Numbered from the stretch's first letter, positions 9,852 to 19,563 are shown. The stretch is DNA of 64,000 bases from Acidobacteriaceae bacterium (GCA_003131585.1 PKVW01000023.1:50453-114452); one strand, 5' to 3'. Program-made: numbers and translations. Notes: generated by a model from the letters alone, not told the origin.

Positions 9852-12800
9852 TCACTGCCCGGTCCCTGTCAGACTCGCCTCTTGGGGGGTATACGGCGCA
9901 TTGCTTGTAACCGTTAACGTACCGCTGATTGTTCCTGTCACTGTGGGACTGAACTCGACGCCAATGGTGCATTGCCCCAAAGCCGGAACCGTAGCTCCGC
10001 AAGGCTTCGCCCCCGCCGTAGTAACAATGTAGTCGCCGCTCGCGGCGATGCCGTTGATGGTTAGCGCCGCGCTCTGATTGTTGGTCAGCGTTATGGTCTG
10101 GGCGGGGCTGGTCGTGCCCACCGCTTGAGTGCCAAATGAAACCGACGCCGGCGCCAAGATCACCGGCAACACGGCCGTTCCGGAAAGGTTCATGACGCTC
10201 GAGCTGCCCGTAAATGTAAGGGAACCAAAAGTTGTTCCCGAGGCGGTGGGACTAAACGTAACGCCCACGGTACAGGTAGCCCCAGGTCCCAGCGTAGCGC
10301 CGCAAGGACTCGCTCCCATCTTCGTGGTTGCATAGTCAGGGCTGGGAACGATGCTCGGGATGTTTATCGTGGAACTGGAGGTGTTCGTCACTTTTATGGT
10401 TTTTGCCGCAGTAGTCGTTCCCATCACGACGTTGCTAAACCCCAGCAAGGTGGGCGTAAAAACCAGCGGGGCATTGCTGCCTTGGACACCGTTTCCCGAG
10501 ACGCTAACGACAAGCGGACTGAAGGCGCCTCCAAAAGCGAGCGCAACGCCTCCTTTCACCTGCCCATTCCACGCCGGGTTGAAGCTGACGTTCAATGTGC
10601 ACTGGCTATTCGGGGCGAGGGTGCTTCCACAAGGCGCTGTCCCTCCACTCACAGCGGAGAAGTCCGCACTCGCGGTGACCGCCAAGTTCAGCGTCGAAGC
10701 GCTGTTGCTCGTCACCGTCAATTTGTGAGGTAGACAACTTGCGCCGCATCCCACCTGCGTGTTGCCGAAGCCAATCGACGCGGGCGAAACCGAGACCGGC
10801 GCTGCGCCGGTTCCAGAAAGGTTGACCAATTGCGGCGCCATCAAGGCGCTGTCATTGATCGTGATCTCGCCTGGGATGCTGCCGATGGCGGGCGGGCTGA
10901 AAGTCACAACAATATTGCAGCTCTGGTTGGGCGGCACAGTGCCCAGGCAATTGTTACTTTGCGCGTACCCTCCGCTGACGACGATGGAGTTCACGGTAAG
11001 AGGAGCGCCGCCAACGTTCGTCAGAGTAACGGTCTGCGGAGCGCTGTTTGTGCCGGCTACGAGCGTCGAGAAGGCCAGGCTTGCCGGAGACACAACCACG
11101 GCGGAGGCGGAGCCTGTCCCCGTCAAGCTGGCGGCTTGCGGACTGCCGCTGACTCCGTCATAGACCCAGAGCGTTCCTCGCCGGGAACCGGTTGCCGTTG
11201 GCGTGAAAGTTACGTTGATTGAGCAGTTGGCTCCCGCGTTCAAAGTAGACCCGCAGGTGTTCGTTTGGGCAAAATCTCCGTTGGTCGCGATACTGCTGAT
11301 GGTGAGCGGGACCGATTGATTGTTTGTGAGCGTGACCGCTTGCGAGGGGCTCGTGACTCCCACCTGCTGCGTTCCGAAGTTCACGGCCACGGTGGAGAGG
11401 ATGACCTCCGACCCGCAATTGTTCAGCGGAGGAATTTGCGCGATCTCCGTGTACCAGTAGTTCTGAGTAAAGCGGTTATTTTGCAAATACTCCCCCACGA
11501 CCCACACCGTGCAAGAGTCGCTGGGATCGAGCACGGCTCCATACCAGTCTCCCCAGCGATAGTCTGCGGAGTCCGTGTCCTCAGCATCGCCATCCGTGTT
11601 GGGATTGGCGATGTACCCATACGTCCCAATCGTGGATGTGGCGGGAATCAAGTAGACGCTGTCGAGACCGGGATGCTCACCGGCGCCGGGCCCCGATATG
11701 CCGATGATGCCCTGCAGATTTCCCGCCTGGTCGCGCGCCACGCTGGGCAGAAATACATAGGCGTTGGGGTCGGCGGGATCGGTGAGCGGATAATCCGCCG
11801 ACAGAACGATCGCGGGAGAACTGCCGCTGCTCCACTCGAGAATACGCAGGTCCGCTTCGGTTTGGCTGCGAGTATTCTTGCTGGGATTAATTTGCAGGGC
11901 CCGGGCAGCGGTCCAGATCCCTCCTTTGCCTCCATTGGAGGTGTAGTGGAAAGGCTGTTGCATCCGGTCGCCCACCGAATCGATGTAGATTCCGCTGCCG
12001 GCCGTCGAGGGCTGCGGAATGCAAATCGTGTCGTAGTAATTGCCGGGGTTGAAGCACCCCATCTGATCGCCGCCGGCTTGCGTGGACGGAAGCTCCCAGC
12101 TATTCACAAATGTGGGGCTGGGGGACGGAAGGCTCCAATTGATGGTCCACTGCTCCACCCCTTGCGTGTCGTTCGGATCCGTTAAGTACGTGTGGCCGTC
12201 ATGCGGGGGCTCGACAATGTAAGTGAACATCTCTCCGTCGGAGGAAATGGGTGGCGTGGAGTCAGAGTTGTTGGCTGGCACCCAGTTATCCCGCTGGGTG
12301 TAAGGGCTAAGCCCATGGGCAACCAGGCAGGCCGGAGTCTTGGAATTGTTGACCCAGGGATTGCCGGTGCTGGCCCGAAGACCGGCCAGGTCAACGGCGC
12401 AGAGCAGTACTCCGATCGTATTATCGTTGTTGTTGGTGTCCTGCAAGTCGTATGTGATCCACATCGCCTGGTCTTGAGCGGGCGTGTAAGGCGGGACGGC
12501 GCTGGTGGACGTCTGCCACAAACCCGCTTGTGGATAGTCTGGATAGTAATAATTTCCCTGCCCGTTTTGCGGAATCACCGTGTCCAGATCGAACTCGTAG
12601 CCGAACCAGTTGAAGGACACGGGCGAGGTTTGGCTCACGTCCTCGGTGTTGCTGATGGCCACGCACATGTAATTGTGATGAGGGTAAATCGCGCTGGTAA
12701 TGCGCTTCTGCAGTATCCACAGGCCATACACATTGTCATGCAAAATCGAAGCGTTCGGAGAGAATGCCGTACCGCAATTGGGCGTGTTGCCACCGTTCTT

Positions 12801-13091
12801 GTTGTTCTGGCTCCAAATTGTCGAGTCTGCTTTCGGACTCGTGCCTCCAAAAAAATTCACCGGTTGAAGGGCGTTGGGGCCGTTCTTGTACCAGCACTGA
12901 TACGAACTATTCGTATGCTCGCAAAACTCCAGAGTTCCAACGGCGATAGTGGGATCGGGAGTAGCCGTCTGGCCGATGTTTCCGTACTGGACGGTGTTAA
13001 GTCCAGCCACGGTGGTCAGGCTTCCAGACTGAGATAGTCCCAAGCTAGTCGCCGCCCCTAGAAACGCAATGTGTAAGAACTTAGCCCGCAT
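9852..13091 (-). CDS. Large secreted protein: unrecognised N-terminal half plus five choice-of-anchor-D domains
   Basis: 1079 aa with a short N-terminal signal (FLHIAFLGAATSLGLSQSG). The first roughly 570 residues are rich in Asn, Tyr and Trp and fit no family I can name; they contain recurring blocks such as DPTIAVGTLEFCEHTNSSYQ, GNYYYPDYPQAGLW and DYRWGDWYGAVLDPSD, which hint at a large propeller or lectin-like fold. From about residue 565 there are five choice-of-anchor-D Ig domains in a row, each with a V.FGTQ.VGT.S..Q..TLTNN strand pair and a CG.TL..G..C.I.V.F.PT motif. The start ATG follows a GGGCGGGGA stretch. A terminator just upstream (13181-13223) separates it from the next gene, so it likely has its own promoter in 13092-13180. 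Surface adhesin or matrix protein is a guess. Confidence 0.78.
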   Translation of the reverse strand: MRAKFLHIAFLGAATSLGLSQSGSLTTVAGLNTVQYGNIGQTATPDPTIAVGTLEFCEHTNSSYQCWYKNGPNALQPVNFFGGTSPKADSTIWSQNNKNGGNTPNCGTAFSPNASILHDNVYGLWILQKRITSAIYPHHNYMCVAISNTEDVSQTSPVSFNWFGYEFDLDTVIPQNGQGNYYYPDYPQAGLWQTSTSAVPPYTPAQDQAMWITYDLQDTNNNDNTIGVLLCAVDLAGLRASTGNPWVNNSKTPACLVAHGLSPYTQRDNWVPANNSDSTPPISSDGEMFTYIVEPPHDGHTYLTDPNDTQGVEQWTINWSLPSPSPTFVNSWELPSTQAGGDQMGCFNPGNYYDTICIPQPSTAGSGIYIDSVGDRMQQPFHYTSNGGKGGIWTAARALQINPSKNTRSQTEADLRILEWSSGSSPAIVLSADYPLTDPADPNAYVFLPSVARDQAGNLQGIIGISGPGAGEHPGLDSVYLIPATSTIGTYGYIANPNTDGDAEDTDSADYRWGDWYGAVLDPSDSCTVWVVGEYLQNNRFTQNYWYTEIAQIPPLNNCGSEVILSTVAVNFGTQQVGVTSPSQAVTLTNNQSVPLTISSIATNGDFAQTNTCGSTLNAGANCSINVTFTPTATGSRRGTLWVYDGVSGSPQAASLTGTGSASAVVVSPASLAFSTLVAGTNSAPQTVTLTNVGGAPLTVNSIVVSGGYAQSNNCLGTVPPNQSCNIVVTFSPPAIGSIPGEITINDSALMAPQLVNLSGTGAAPVSVSPASIGFGNTQVGCGASCLPHKLTVTSNSASTLNLAVTASADFSAVSGGTAPCGSTLAPNSQCTLNVSFNPAWNGQVKGGVALAFGGAFSPLVVSVSGNGVQGSNAPLVFTPTLLGFSNVVMGTTTAAKTIKVTNTSSSTINIPSIVPSPDYATTKMGASPCGATLGPGATCTVGVTFSPTASGTTFGSLTFTGSSSVMNLSGTAVLPVILAPASVSFGTQAVGTTSPAQTITLTNNQSAALTINGIAASGDYIVTTAGAKPCGATVPALGQCTIGVEFSPTVTGTISGTLTVTSNAPYTPQEASLTGTGQ

Positions 13092-13180
13092 TCCCCGCCC
13101 TTTCGAGTTAAAGCAAGAGTTTTCGTTTCAATCGGAGGCTTATCGCGAACCCGCCAGAAATGCAAATGGAGCGCGATGGT

Positions 13181-13223
13181 AAAAACTTCGCCACGCCCTG
13201 AGGGGGGCAAGGCGTGGTGAAGT
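13181..13223 (-). terminator. Rho-independent terminator
   Basis: On the minus strand a 13-bp stem (12 paired positions plus one G-T/A-C type mismatch) formed by 13211-13223 and 13185-13197, with a 13-base loop, is followed directly by a run of five T. It sits four bases after the stop of the FG-GAP gene at 13227-15641 and ends that transcription unit. Confidence 0.85.
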
Positions 13224-13226
13224 AGT

Positions 13227-15641
13227 TTATTGCCCCGTGCCGGTCAAGTTAACCATTTGCGGTCCGGTCGGGTCATTATCGCCAATGTTTACCAGCGCCG
13301 TTCGGGTTCCCGTCGCTTGGGGGGTAAACGTAACGCCGATGGTGCAAGTCGCATTTGCCGGCACTGACACGCTGGTGCTGCAGGTGGTGGCCGAGGGCGA
13401 GACGGCAAAATCCTTGAAGTTCGTGCCCTGGATACTGATGCTAGTGATGGACATGGGCGTACTGCCCGCGTTTAGGAACGTAACGCTCTTGGCGGGGCTG
13501 GTTGTCCCCACCGTTTGCGCCGCAAACGTCAGAGACGTTGGCGTCACTTGGACTGCGGTGGTGTGACCCGAAAGCAGAACCGCCTGCTGTCCCTGGCCTG
13601 GGGTGAAGTTTCCGAAGATGTTCATGGCCGCGGTCTCACCCCCATCCCCGGGGGGCACGCTGGTGGGCGCATAGGCCACGCTGATGAAGCAACTGGCTCC
13701 CGCGTTCACGGTGCCTCCGTTATAGGGGCATTCACCCGTAACGGTCTGCAAGGGGAAGTCTCCCGCATTGGTGCCGTTCACTATAACGTCAGTGATCGCG
13801 ATGTTGAGTCCACTCTCGTTGGTGAAGGTGAACTTCATCGCTTTGCTCTTGGTACCGACCAACGTGAGTGGGAAGGGGTAATTCCGGGTTGGTCCCAGCT
13901 TCACGCTAATGAGGCCGGCGCCGATCAGGCCAGCGCCGGTGGAGCTTCCGGTGCTCTCCGTGACGATTACCTCGCCCGTCCTCGGTCCCAGGTCCCCGGG
14001 CGTGAAGGTCACAGACACGGTGCAGCTTGCGCCCGACAACAGCGAACCTACGCATGCGTTCGTCTGTGAGAAGTCCGTCGCATTCGCTCCCGTGAAGGTG
14101 ACCGTCGAAATGGTAATCGCCGTCGTGCCCGTGTTCTTCAGCGTAATCTTCTGCGCGGTACTGGGCTTCCCGGCTTCCTGATTGCCATATTGCAGCAGCG
14201 TCGGGGTAACGACCAGAGATGTTTCAGTCAGGAGAGTCAACATATTTGCGGAAGAATCGACGACAGCCATGTCCAGCTTGCCATCGCCGTTCAAGTCTCC
14301 GATAGCGAGCCACCCCGGCCCTGCATTCGTCGGAAATACTTGCTGCCCCTTGAAAGTCCCGTCACCATTTCCGGGCAAAACCGATACCGAATTGTCGCTG
14401 AAATTCGCCACCGCCAAATCCAATTTGCCGTCGGCGTTCAGGTCCGCGGTCGCAATCATTTGAGAATTTGCGCCAGTGGTATAGTTCACGTTTGTCTTAA
14501 ACGTTCCATCGCCGTTCCCGAGCAGCACGGACAGGCTATGGGACGCTGCGCTTACCGCCAGGTCCAAGTTGCCGTCATTGTTGAAGTCGGCGACCACCAC
14601 ACCGGTCGGAACCGGGGCTGTAGCAAAGTCGGTATGCATGTGGAACGTGCGAGAGCCCGTATTCAGCAGGATGGAAACCGTGTTGTCGTTATTGTTGGGA
14701 ACGGCCAGATCGAGCTGGCCATCCTTGTTGAAATCGCCTACCGCGACCGATTCAGGATTCACGCCCGTGTCGTAGGCGGTTTGAGTCGGGAAAGTTCCAT
14801 CTCCGTTGCCCCAGAACACGGTAACGGTATTGTCGGTGAAATTGGCCACCGCCAAGTCGAGCTTGCCGTCCCCATCAAGGTCGGCCGCCGCGAATCCCAC
14901 CGGATTGTGGCCGGTGGAAAATTCCTTGTGGGTTGGTCCAAAGGTGCCATCCCCGTTTCCAAGCAGGATGGAAACCTGATCGCTCCGCTGCAACAGTACG
15001 GCCAGGTCTAACTTCCCATCGCCGTTGAAATCCGCCGCGAGAATCGCGTCGGGATAGCCGGGGGCGGTCTGGTAATTCACCGGGGCTTGGAAGGTTCCAT
15101 CGCCATTGCCGAGAAAAATGGAGACGCTGTTGCCATTCGCGTTGGCGACCGCGAGATCGATCTTTCCATTTCCGTCAAAGTCAGCCGCAACTGCCGCAGT
15201 CGGACCCGACCCGGCAGTGATGTCGTTGCGTAGCATGGAGACGGCAGCCACCGACTTGCTAATGGAAAAGAATGCGGAGTTCGAGGCGCCCCCGACGGGA
15301 TTGCTCACCGCCACAGTGGCAATGGCGGGCTTCGCGATATCGGCTTTCAGAATCGCCGCCGTCAGTTTGGAGCTGCTGACGAACGTCGTGGCGCGGGCGC
15401 TGCCATTCCAATTGACCACAGCGTTGGAGGCAAATCCCGTGCCGGTGACGGTCAGCGTAAATGCGTTTCCGCCGGGTACCGCCGAGACCGGGTTCAGCGG
15501 TTGATTCAGCAGCGGGACAGCCTGGGCCATGGCGTGCGTCGGAACCAGAGCAATGACAGCACACAAAGAGAACGCGACCACAGAGGCGCGCCCGCCTGCC
15601 CGAACACCAGAGAGAATAGAAGCGATTGAACCTGCCTTCAT
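13227..15641 (-). CDS. Secreted seven-repeat FG-GAP (VCBS-like) protein with three choice-of-anchor-D domains
   Basis: 804 aa from the ATG at 15641, which has GGAG nine bases upstream; the frame continues five codons to a GTG. Long basic signal peptide (to about THAMAQA), then an IPT/TIG-like domain (FTLTVTGTGFASNAVVNWNG) and seven FG-GAP repeats with DFNGDGKLDLAV loops and VSILLGNGDGTF strands, one per propeller blade. Three choice-of-anchor-D-type domains follow (LQYGNQEAGKPSTAQ, a degenerate middle one around NYPFPLTLVGTKSKA, and LTFAAQTVGTTSPAK). Domain order matches the 2976-5045 protein, so they are duplicates that have since diverged. Likely an exported calcium-binding surface or matrix protein; no anchor motif is visible. 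A terminator follows its stop. Confidence 0.85.
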   Translation of the reverse strand: MKAGSIASILSGVRAGGRASVVAFSLCAVIALVPTHAMAQAVPLLNQPLNPVSAVPGGNAFTLTVTGTGFASNAVVNWNGSARATTFVSSSKLTAAILKADIAKPAIATVAVSNPVGGASNSAFFSISKSVAAVSMLRNDITAGSGPTAAVAADFDGNGKIDLAVANANGNSVSIFLGNGDGTFQAPVNYQTAPGYPDAILAADFNGDGKLDLAVLLQRSDQVSILLGNGDGTFGPTHKEFSTGHNPVGFAAADLDGDGKLDLAVANFTDNTVTVFWGNGDGTFPTQTAYDTGVNPESVAVGDFNKDGQLDLAVPNNNDNTVSILLNTGSRTFHMHTDFATAPVPTGVVVADFNNDGNLDLAVSAASHSLSVLLGNGDGTFKTNVNYTTGANSQMIATADLNADGKLDLAVANFSDNSVSVLPGNGDGTFKGQQVFPTNAGPGWLAIGDLNGDGKLDMAVVDSSANMLTLLTETSLVVTPTLLQYGNQEAGKPSTAQKITLKNTGTTAITISTVTFTGANATDFSQTNACVGSLLSGASCTVSVTFTPGDLGPRTGEVIVTESTGSSTGAGLIGAGLISVKLGPTRNYPFPLTLVGTKSKAMKFTFTNESGLNIAITDVIVNGTNAGDFPLQTVTGECPYNGGTVNAGASCFISVAYAPTSVPPGDGGETAAMNIFGNFTPGQGQQAVLLSGHTTAVQVTPTSLTFAAQTVGTTSPAKSVTFLNAGSTPMSITSISIQGTNFKDFAVSPSATTCSTSVSVPANATCTIGVTFTPQATGTRTALVNIGDNDPTGPQMVNLTGTGQ

Positions 15642-15845
15642 CTTTTTAATCTCCACAATCGGATTCCAACTTCATCGAATCGACTGCAATTTGGTCGAAC
15701 GTAAGATTGAACGATGCTAGTTGCGGGATGCTGCCTTGCTCTAACACCGACTCGGGGGAAGCGTAGGTGCGTCGCCGCCATTGAGGCGGAGAACCGCAGT
15801 CACGTGCGAAACCTGGTTGCTTACAGCAGAGGGAGGTTTACAGGC

Positions 15846-16664
15846 TCAATCGAACTGCCTTAGTTTAAACAATTCCAGGCCAACATTCCACACAAAAATG
15901 GGCCCCGAGACTAAGTATCGACGCCACAAGCGTTTAGGCTCCATAACCAGGCGGAACAGCCACTCCAGCCCATTTTCTCGCATCCACCGGGGCGCCTGTT
16001 GCAGCCTGCCGGTGTTGAGATCAAAAGCGGCGCCAACTCCGAACATGACGGGCGCAACCAGCTTGTCCCGATGCTGGTACATCCAGGTCTCCTGCTTGGG
16101 AGTGCTTAACCCAACCCAGACTACGTCCGCTTTTGAAGAGTTGATGATGTGGACTACTTCCCGGTCCTCCGCTTCCGTCAGCGGACGGAACGGCGGGCAG
16201 TAGGTGCCCGCGACCGACACGCCGTATCGCTCCTGCATGGCACGCGCCAGGCTGTCGGCCACGCCGGGTGCGCCTCCGTAGAAGAAATGCCGGTACTTGC
16301 CGCCCGTTTCGCGGCAGAAAGCGTCCGTCAGCTCGGGACCATACACGCGGCGGCGCATGTCATAACCGTGCCACCTGCCCAGCCACACCAGCGGCATGCC
16401 GTCGGCGACCACCAGGGAAGCCTGGTTCAAAACCGCCCGGAAGTTGAAATTACGGCAGGATTCGCTGATCCCGTGCATGCCCGTCACCGCAATGTAGTGC
16501 CCAGAATCGCGCGCGGCGATCCAGTTCTCGACTTGCGCGACAACGTCGGGAATCTGGACCGCGTCCACCCTGACCCCCAGGACCTTGAACGCAAGGCTTT
16601 GCCCGGAAGCAGATCGGCGGCCGATGCCGCGCTCAGAAACTGGTGAAGTCAATTCAGTAGGCAT
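15846..16664 (-). CDS. WecG/TagA/CpsF-family glycosyltransferase
   Basis: 272 aa, the usual length for the family. Recognised by the ADGMPLVW block (about residues 87-94), the VWVGLSTPKQE block (about 182-192), and the C-terminal FGVGAAFD then APRWMRENGLEWLFRL then EPKRLWRRYL series, which is diagnostic. Members add N-acetyl-mannosaminyl, glucosyl or related residues to lipid-linked sugars at the cytoplasmic membrane during capsule, teichoic acid or ECA synthesis. It is the last gene of the minus-strand EPS locus, 61 bases after the epimerase gene. The donor sugar cannot be read from sequence. No terminator was found in the roughly 200 bases downstream (15642-15845). Confidence 0.9.
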   Translation of the reverse strand: MPTELTSPVSERGIGRRSASGQSLAFKVLGVRVDAVQIPDVVAQVENWIAARDSGHYIAVTGMHGISESCRNFNFRAVLNQASLVVADGMPLVWLGRWHGYDMRRRVYGPELTDAFCRETGGKYRHFFYGGAPGVADSLARAMQERYGVSVAGTYCPPFRPLTEAEDREVVHIINSSKADVVWVGLSTPKQETWMYQHRDKLVAPVMFGVGAAFDLNTGRLQQAPRWMRENGLEWLFRLVMEPKRLWRRYLVSGPIFVWNVGLELFKLRQFD

Positions 16665-16725
16665 AGAGACAATCCGTTGCCATCCGATCTGGAACGAACT
16701 ACTAGGGGGAGCTTTGCAGGCCCTC

Positions 16726-17733
16726 TCAAACCGTCGCCAGCCCCCTCAATTGGGCCGCATATTTCGGGGATTTACGGACCTCGGACTCAATCCATTTGTA
16801 GGTAATGGCCAGCCCTTGCTCCAGGCGAATGGAGGGTTCCCATCCCACCACGCTTCGCAACAAAGAATTATCGCTGTTACGGCCCCGCACGCCTTGCGGA
16901 CCGGTCAGGTTGTGGGTCTTCTTCAAACGCTTGCCCGCGGCAGCCGAAACCATATCGACCAGGCCGTTGATGGTCACCAGCTCGTCGGTGCCCAGGTTGA
17001 GCGCGTCACGGCAGTCACTGGCCATGATGCGAATCAGGCCCTCGACGCAGTCGTCCACGTACATGAAGGATCGAGTCTGCTCGCCATCCCCCCAGATTTC
17101 GATTTCGCCGCCGTTCTCGGCCAGCGCCACCTTGCGGGAAATGGCAGCGGGCGCTTTTTCCTTGCCGCCGTCATAGGTTCCGAGCGGGCCGTACACATTG
17201 TGGAAGCGCACGATGCGGGTTTCGAAACGGTAGTCTTTGTAGTAGTAGCGGCAAAGTTCTTCGGCAAAGAGCTTCTCCCAACCGTAGCCTGGCTCCGGAT
17301 CGGCGGGGTAGGCGTCGGCTTCGGTGAGCGGCTTCACGTCTGGATCTTTCTGCTTGGCTTGGTTGTAAACACACGCCGAGGAAGAAAACAGGAAGCGCTT
17401 CGCGCCGTTCTGGCGGCCCGCTTCGAGCATATGGGCGTTGATGAGAATGTTGTTGCGGCTGATGTCGGCATGATTGGCGGTGATGTAACCGATCCCGCCC
17501 ATGTCGGCGGCAAGATTGAAAACTTGATCCATGCCGCCCCGTGTAGCCAGCAGGCAACAATCGGCCTTGCGCAAATCCTGGATCTCGAATTCGTCGGCCG
17601 CACTGGCTTCATACTCCGGGTACTTGATGTCGACCCCGCGCACCCAATGGCCATCGGCCTTCAGACGCCGCACCAGATGGTGGCCAATAAACCCGCCCGC
17701 CCCCGTTACCAGGACTCGTTTTTGTATGCTCAT
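16726..17733 (-). CDS. NAD-dependent epimerase, GDP-mannose 3,5-epimerase-like
   Basis: 335 aa extended SDR. The N-terminal VTGAGGFIGHHLVRRL (residues 9-24) is the NAD-binding glycine motif. NLAADMGGIGYI (about 73-84), FSSSACVYNQ, and YGWEK (catalytic Tyr/Lys) match GDP-mannose 3,5-epimerases, which give GDP-L-galactose and GDP-L-gulose. Other diagnostic blocks are RFHNVYGPLGTYDGGKEKAPAA as a family region and EIWGDGEQTRSFMYVDDC. Start ATG has AAAGGAG ten bases upstream. It would act in the cytoplasm to provide a nucleotide sugar for the surrounding EPS genes. The assignment to GME rather than another epimerase or dehydratase rests on the AADMGG..YI and GKEKAPAA blocks and is moderately sure; substrate is unproven. 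Confidence 0.82.
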   Translation of the reverse strand: MSIQKRVLVTGAGGFIGHHLVRRLKADGHWVRGVDIKYPEYEASAADEFEIQDLRKADCCLLATRGGMDQVFNLAADMGGIGYITANHADISRNNILINAHMLEAGRQNGAKRFLFSSSACVYNQAKQKDPDVKPLTEADAYPADPEPGYGWEKLFAEELCRYYYKDYRFETRIVRFHNVYGPLGTYDGGKEKAPAAISRKVALAENGGEIEIWGDGEQTRSFMYVDDCVEGLIRIMASDCRDALNLGTDELVTINGLVDMVSAAAGKRLKKTHNLTGPQGVRGRNSDNSLLRSVVGWEPSIRLEQGLAITYKWIESEVRKSPKYAAQLRGLATV

Positions 17734-17817
17734 TTCGACTCTTCTCCTTTAAATTCTTGTTTGAAACTTGGGTATTCGGGGGACCGCACGGCTGGAGAGC
17801 CGTAACCTGTTCGCTCG

Positions 17818-19563
17818 TCAGGAAGCGCGCGCGCCGGCATGTTCTCCCGCGAGGACATGCGCCGCCGTGGCTTTTGACAGCAGAAAGTTTTCCATCACTA
17901 AAGCGTCGATGCCTGAGCAAAAGTAGCTCCGCACCGCATCGTGCGGACGAGCCACCAAAGGCTCGCCCGCAAGATTGAACGAAGTGTTCAACAGCATGGA
18001 TGCCGGGGCAGCCTGGCCGAAGCGTTTGAGCAGATCCCAAAACAACGGATTGCTCCGCCGCGAGACCACGTGCAGCCGTACCCGTCCACCCGGTAGACAG
18101 AAATCCGGCGGTATCACATCCACTCCCGCTCGCAGCGTGGCCAAAGAATTCATGGAGCGGCAAAGGTCCGACCATTCGAAATAAAGCGATGCGTCTTCTT
18201 CGGTCACCGAGATGGCGAAGGGCCGGAACCATTCGCGATGCTTGACGAAATCGTTGAGGTTTTCCCTGACATACGGAGCCCAGGGCGAAGCCAGCAAGCT
18301 GCGATTACCCAGCGCCCGCGGACCGAATTCCGTACGGCCCTGGAACCAGCCCACGATCTTGCCCGCTTGCAGCAGCCGCACCGTGGAATCGAACTTGCGC
18401 TCCGACGTGCTCTGCACGGCGTAGCGGGCCTTGGAGTTGTCCAGAATATCTTTGACGGCGTGGCGGCCGAAGCCCGGCCCCCAGTAGCTTCCGGGCATGA
18501 CGTCGCAACGCTCCCGGTGTTTCTTTTGGTGCCAGGCCAGCATCGCCGCTCCTATGGCCGAACCCGAGTTGCCGGGTGCGGGCGGAACGAAAATCTGACT
18601 GCCGGCGAGCCTTTTTTCCAAGTCTGCGACCAACAGCACATTCTGAAAAAGCCCTCCACCCAGGCAAACCGCGGAGACGCCCCGGCGTTTACACTCGGAT
18701 TCCAGCAGATCCCCTACGATCTCGGTACACGCCTGCTGTATGCTGCTGGCTAAGGCGCGGCGATGGTCATCGGCCAGCGGACCACCCTCTTCCGGGATAC
18801 CTGCCTGACGATATAGCTTAGAGGAAAGCCGCAACCTCCCCGTGACTCCATGATCGAGATAGCTTGAGTCCACCCGGGGGAGGCGGGTGCGGGGGCCCCG
18901 CAGCATATTCATCAACACCGGTTTAAACAGCGGCTCGCCTTCCAGGCTGAGCCATTGCGTCTTGTGCTCTTCTTTCTGCGGCACAAAACCGAGCAGTTCG
19001 GTGATTCGCGAATAGACCCACGCCAGGGAATGGGGAAACGAGACCGTCTCCAGTACCCGGATGCCGGTCCCTTCGCCCAGAGCCAGCATGCCCGTGCGTC
19101 CGTCGCCGCTTTCATCGAGGGTCAGGATCAATGCCCGGTCGAAAGGAGACAGATAAAAAGCGCTGGCAGCGTGACACCGGTGATGATCGAGGCTGAGAAA
19201 CCGGCACGGCGACGTGCCGTTCTTATGCCGCAGCACGCGGAAATGGCTGAGGTCGCGAGCCAGCCCTCCCAGTTCATTCGCCTGATAAAATCCGCCCGCC
19301 ACCGGGGCCAAGGGAAATGTGCTGCTTGCACCCCAGGAGCGGCGCGCCCAACCCATCACCGGACGAGTAGCCACGGCAATCGCATCCAAATCGTGCCATC
19401 CCAACCCAGCTTCCTCGAGGCAAAACTTAATGGCAGCTTCGGGCAGTCCCCGGCTTTGCGAGCGCGTCAGCTTGACATCCTCGACGGCGGCAACTACCTG
19501 GCCGTCGGCCAGGATTGCGGCTGAAGTATCGTGCCGGAATGATGAGAGTCCGAGGATTCGCAT
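17818..19563 (-). CDS. Carbamoyltransferase (NodU/CmcH/TobZ family), copy B
   Basis: 581 aa with both halves of the family. The N-terminal Kae1-like domain starts MRILGLSSFRHDTSAAIL and has the metal-binding DHHRCHAASAFYLSPFD motif (about 126-142) and TLDESGDG. The C-terminal domain has the GWFQGRTEFGPRALGNRSLL block (about 395-414), FRPFAISV and NTSFNLAGEPLV. These enzymes use carbamoyl phosphate and ATP to carbamoylate hydroxyls on sugars or small molecules (NodU on Nod factor, NovN on noviose, TobZ on tobramycin, SxtI-type). It lies between the zinc-ribbon/sulfotransferase genes and the epimerase, so a sugar unit of the EPS is a reasonable acceptor. It is clearly distinct in sequence from copy A at 45808, suggesting different acceptors. 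Confidence 0.9.
   Translation of the reverse strand: MRILGLSSFRHDTSAAILADGQVVAAVEDVKLTRSQSRGLPEAAIKFCLEEAGLGWHDLDAIAVATRPVMGWARRSWGASSTFPLAPVAGGFYQANELGGLARDLSHFRVLRHKNGTSPCRFLSLDHHRCHAASAFYLSPFDRALILTLDESGDGRTGMLALGEGTGIRVLETVSFPHSLAWVYSRITELLGFVPQKEEHKTQWLSLEGEPLFKPVLMNMLRGPRTRLPRVDSSYLDHGVTGRLRLSSKLYRQAGIPEEGGPLADDHRRALASSIQQACTEIVGDLLESECKRRGVSAVCLGGGLFQNVLLVADLEKRLAGSQIFVPPAPGNSGSAIGAAMLAWHQKKHRERCDVMPGSYWGPGFGRHAVKDILDNSKARYAVQSTSERKFDSTVRLLQAGKIVGWFQGRTEFGPRALGNRSLLASPWAPYVRENLNDFVKHREWFRPFAISVTEEDASLYFEWSDLCRSMNSLATLRAGVDVIPPDFCLPGGRVRLHVVSRRSNPLFWDLLKRFGQAAPASMLLNTSFNLAGEPLVARPHDAVRSYFCSGIDALVMENFLLSKATAAHVLAGEHAGARAS

Noticed and set aside
16585..17805. 406-residue open frame on the plus strand opposite the epimerase and WecG genes
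   Set aside because: No family motif and low-complexity composition; it is the antisense frame of GC-rich genes whose own products have clear domain signatures.
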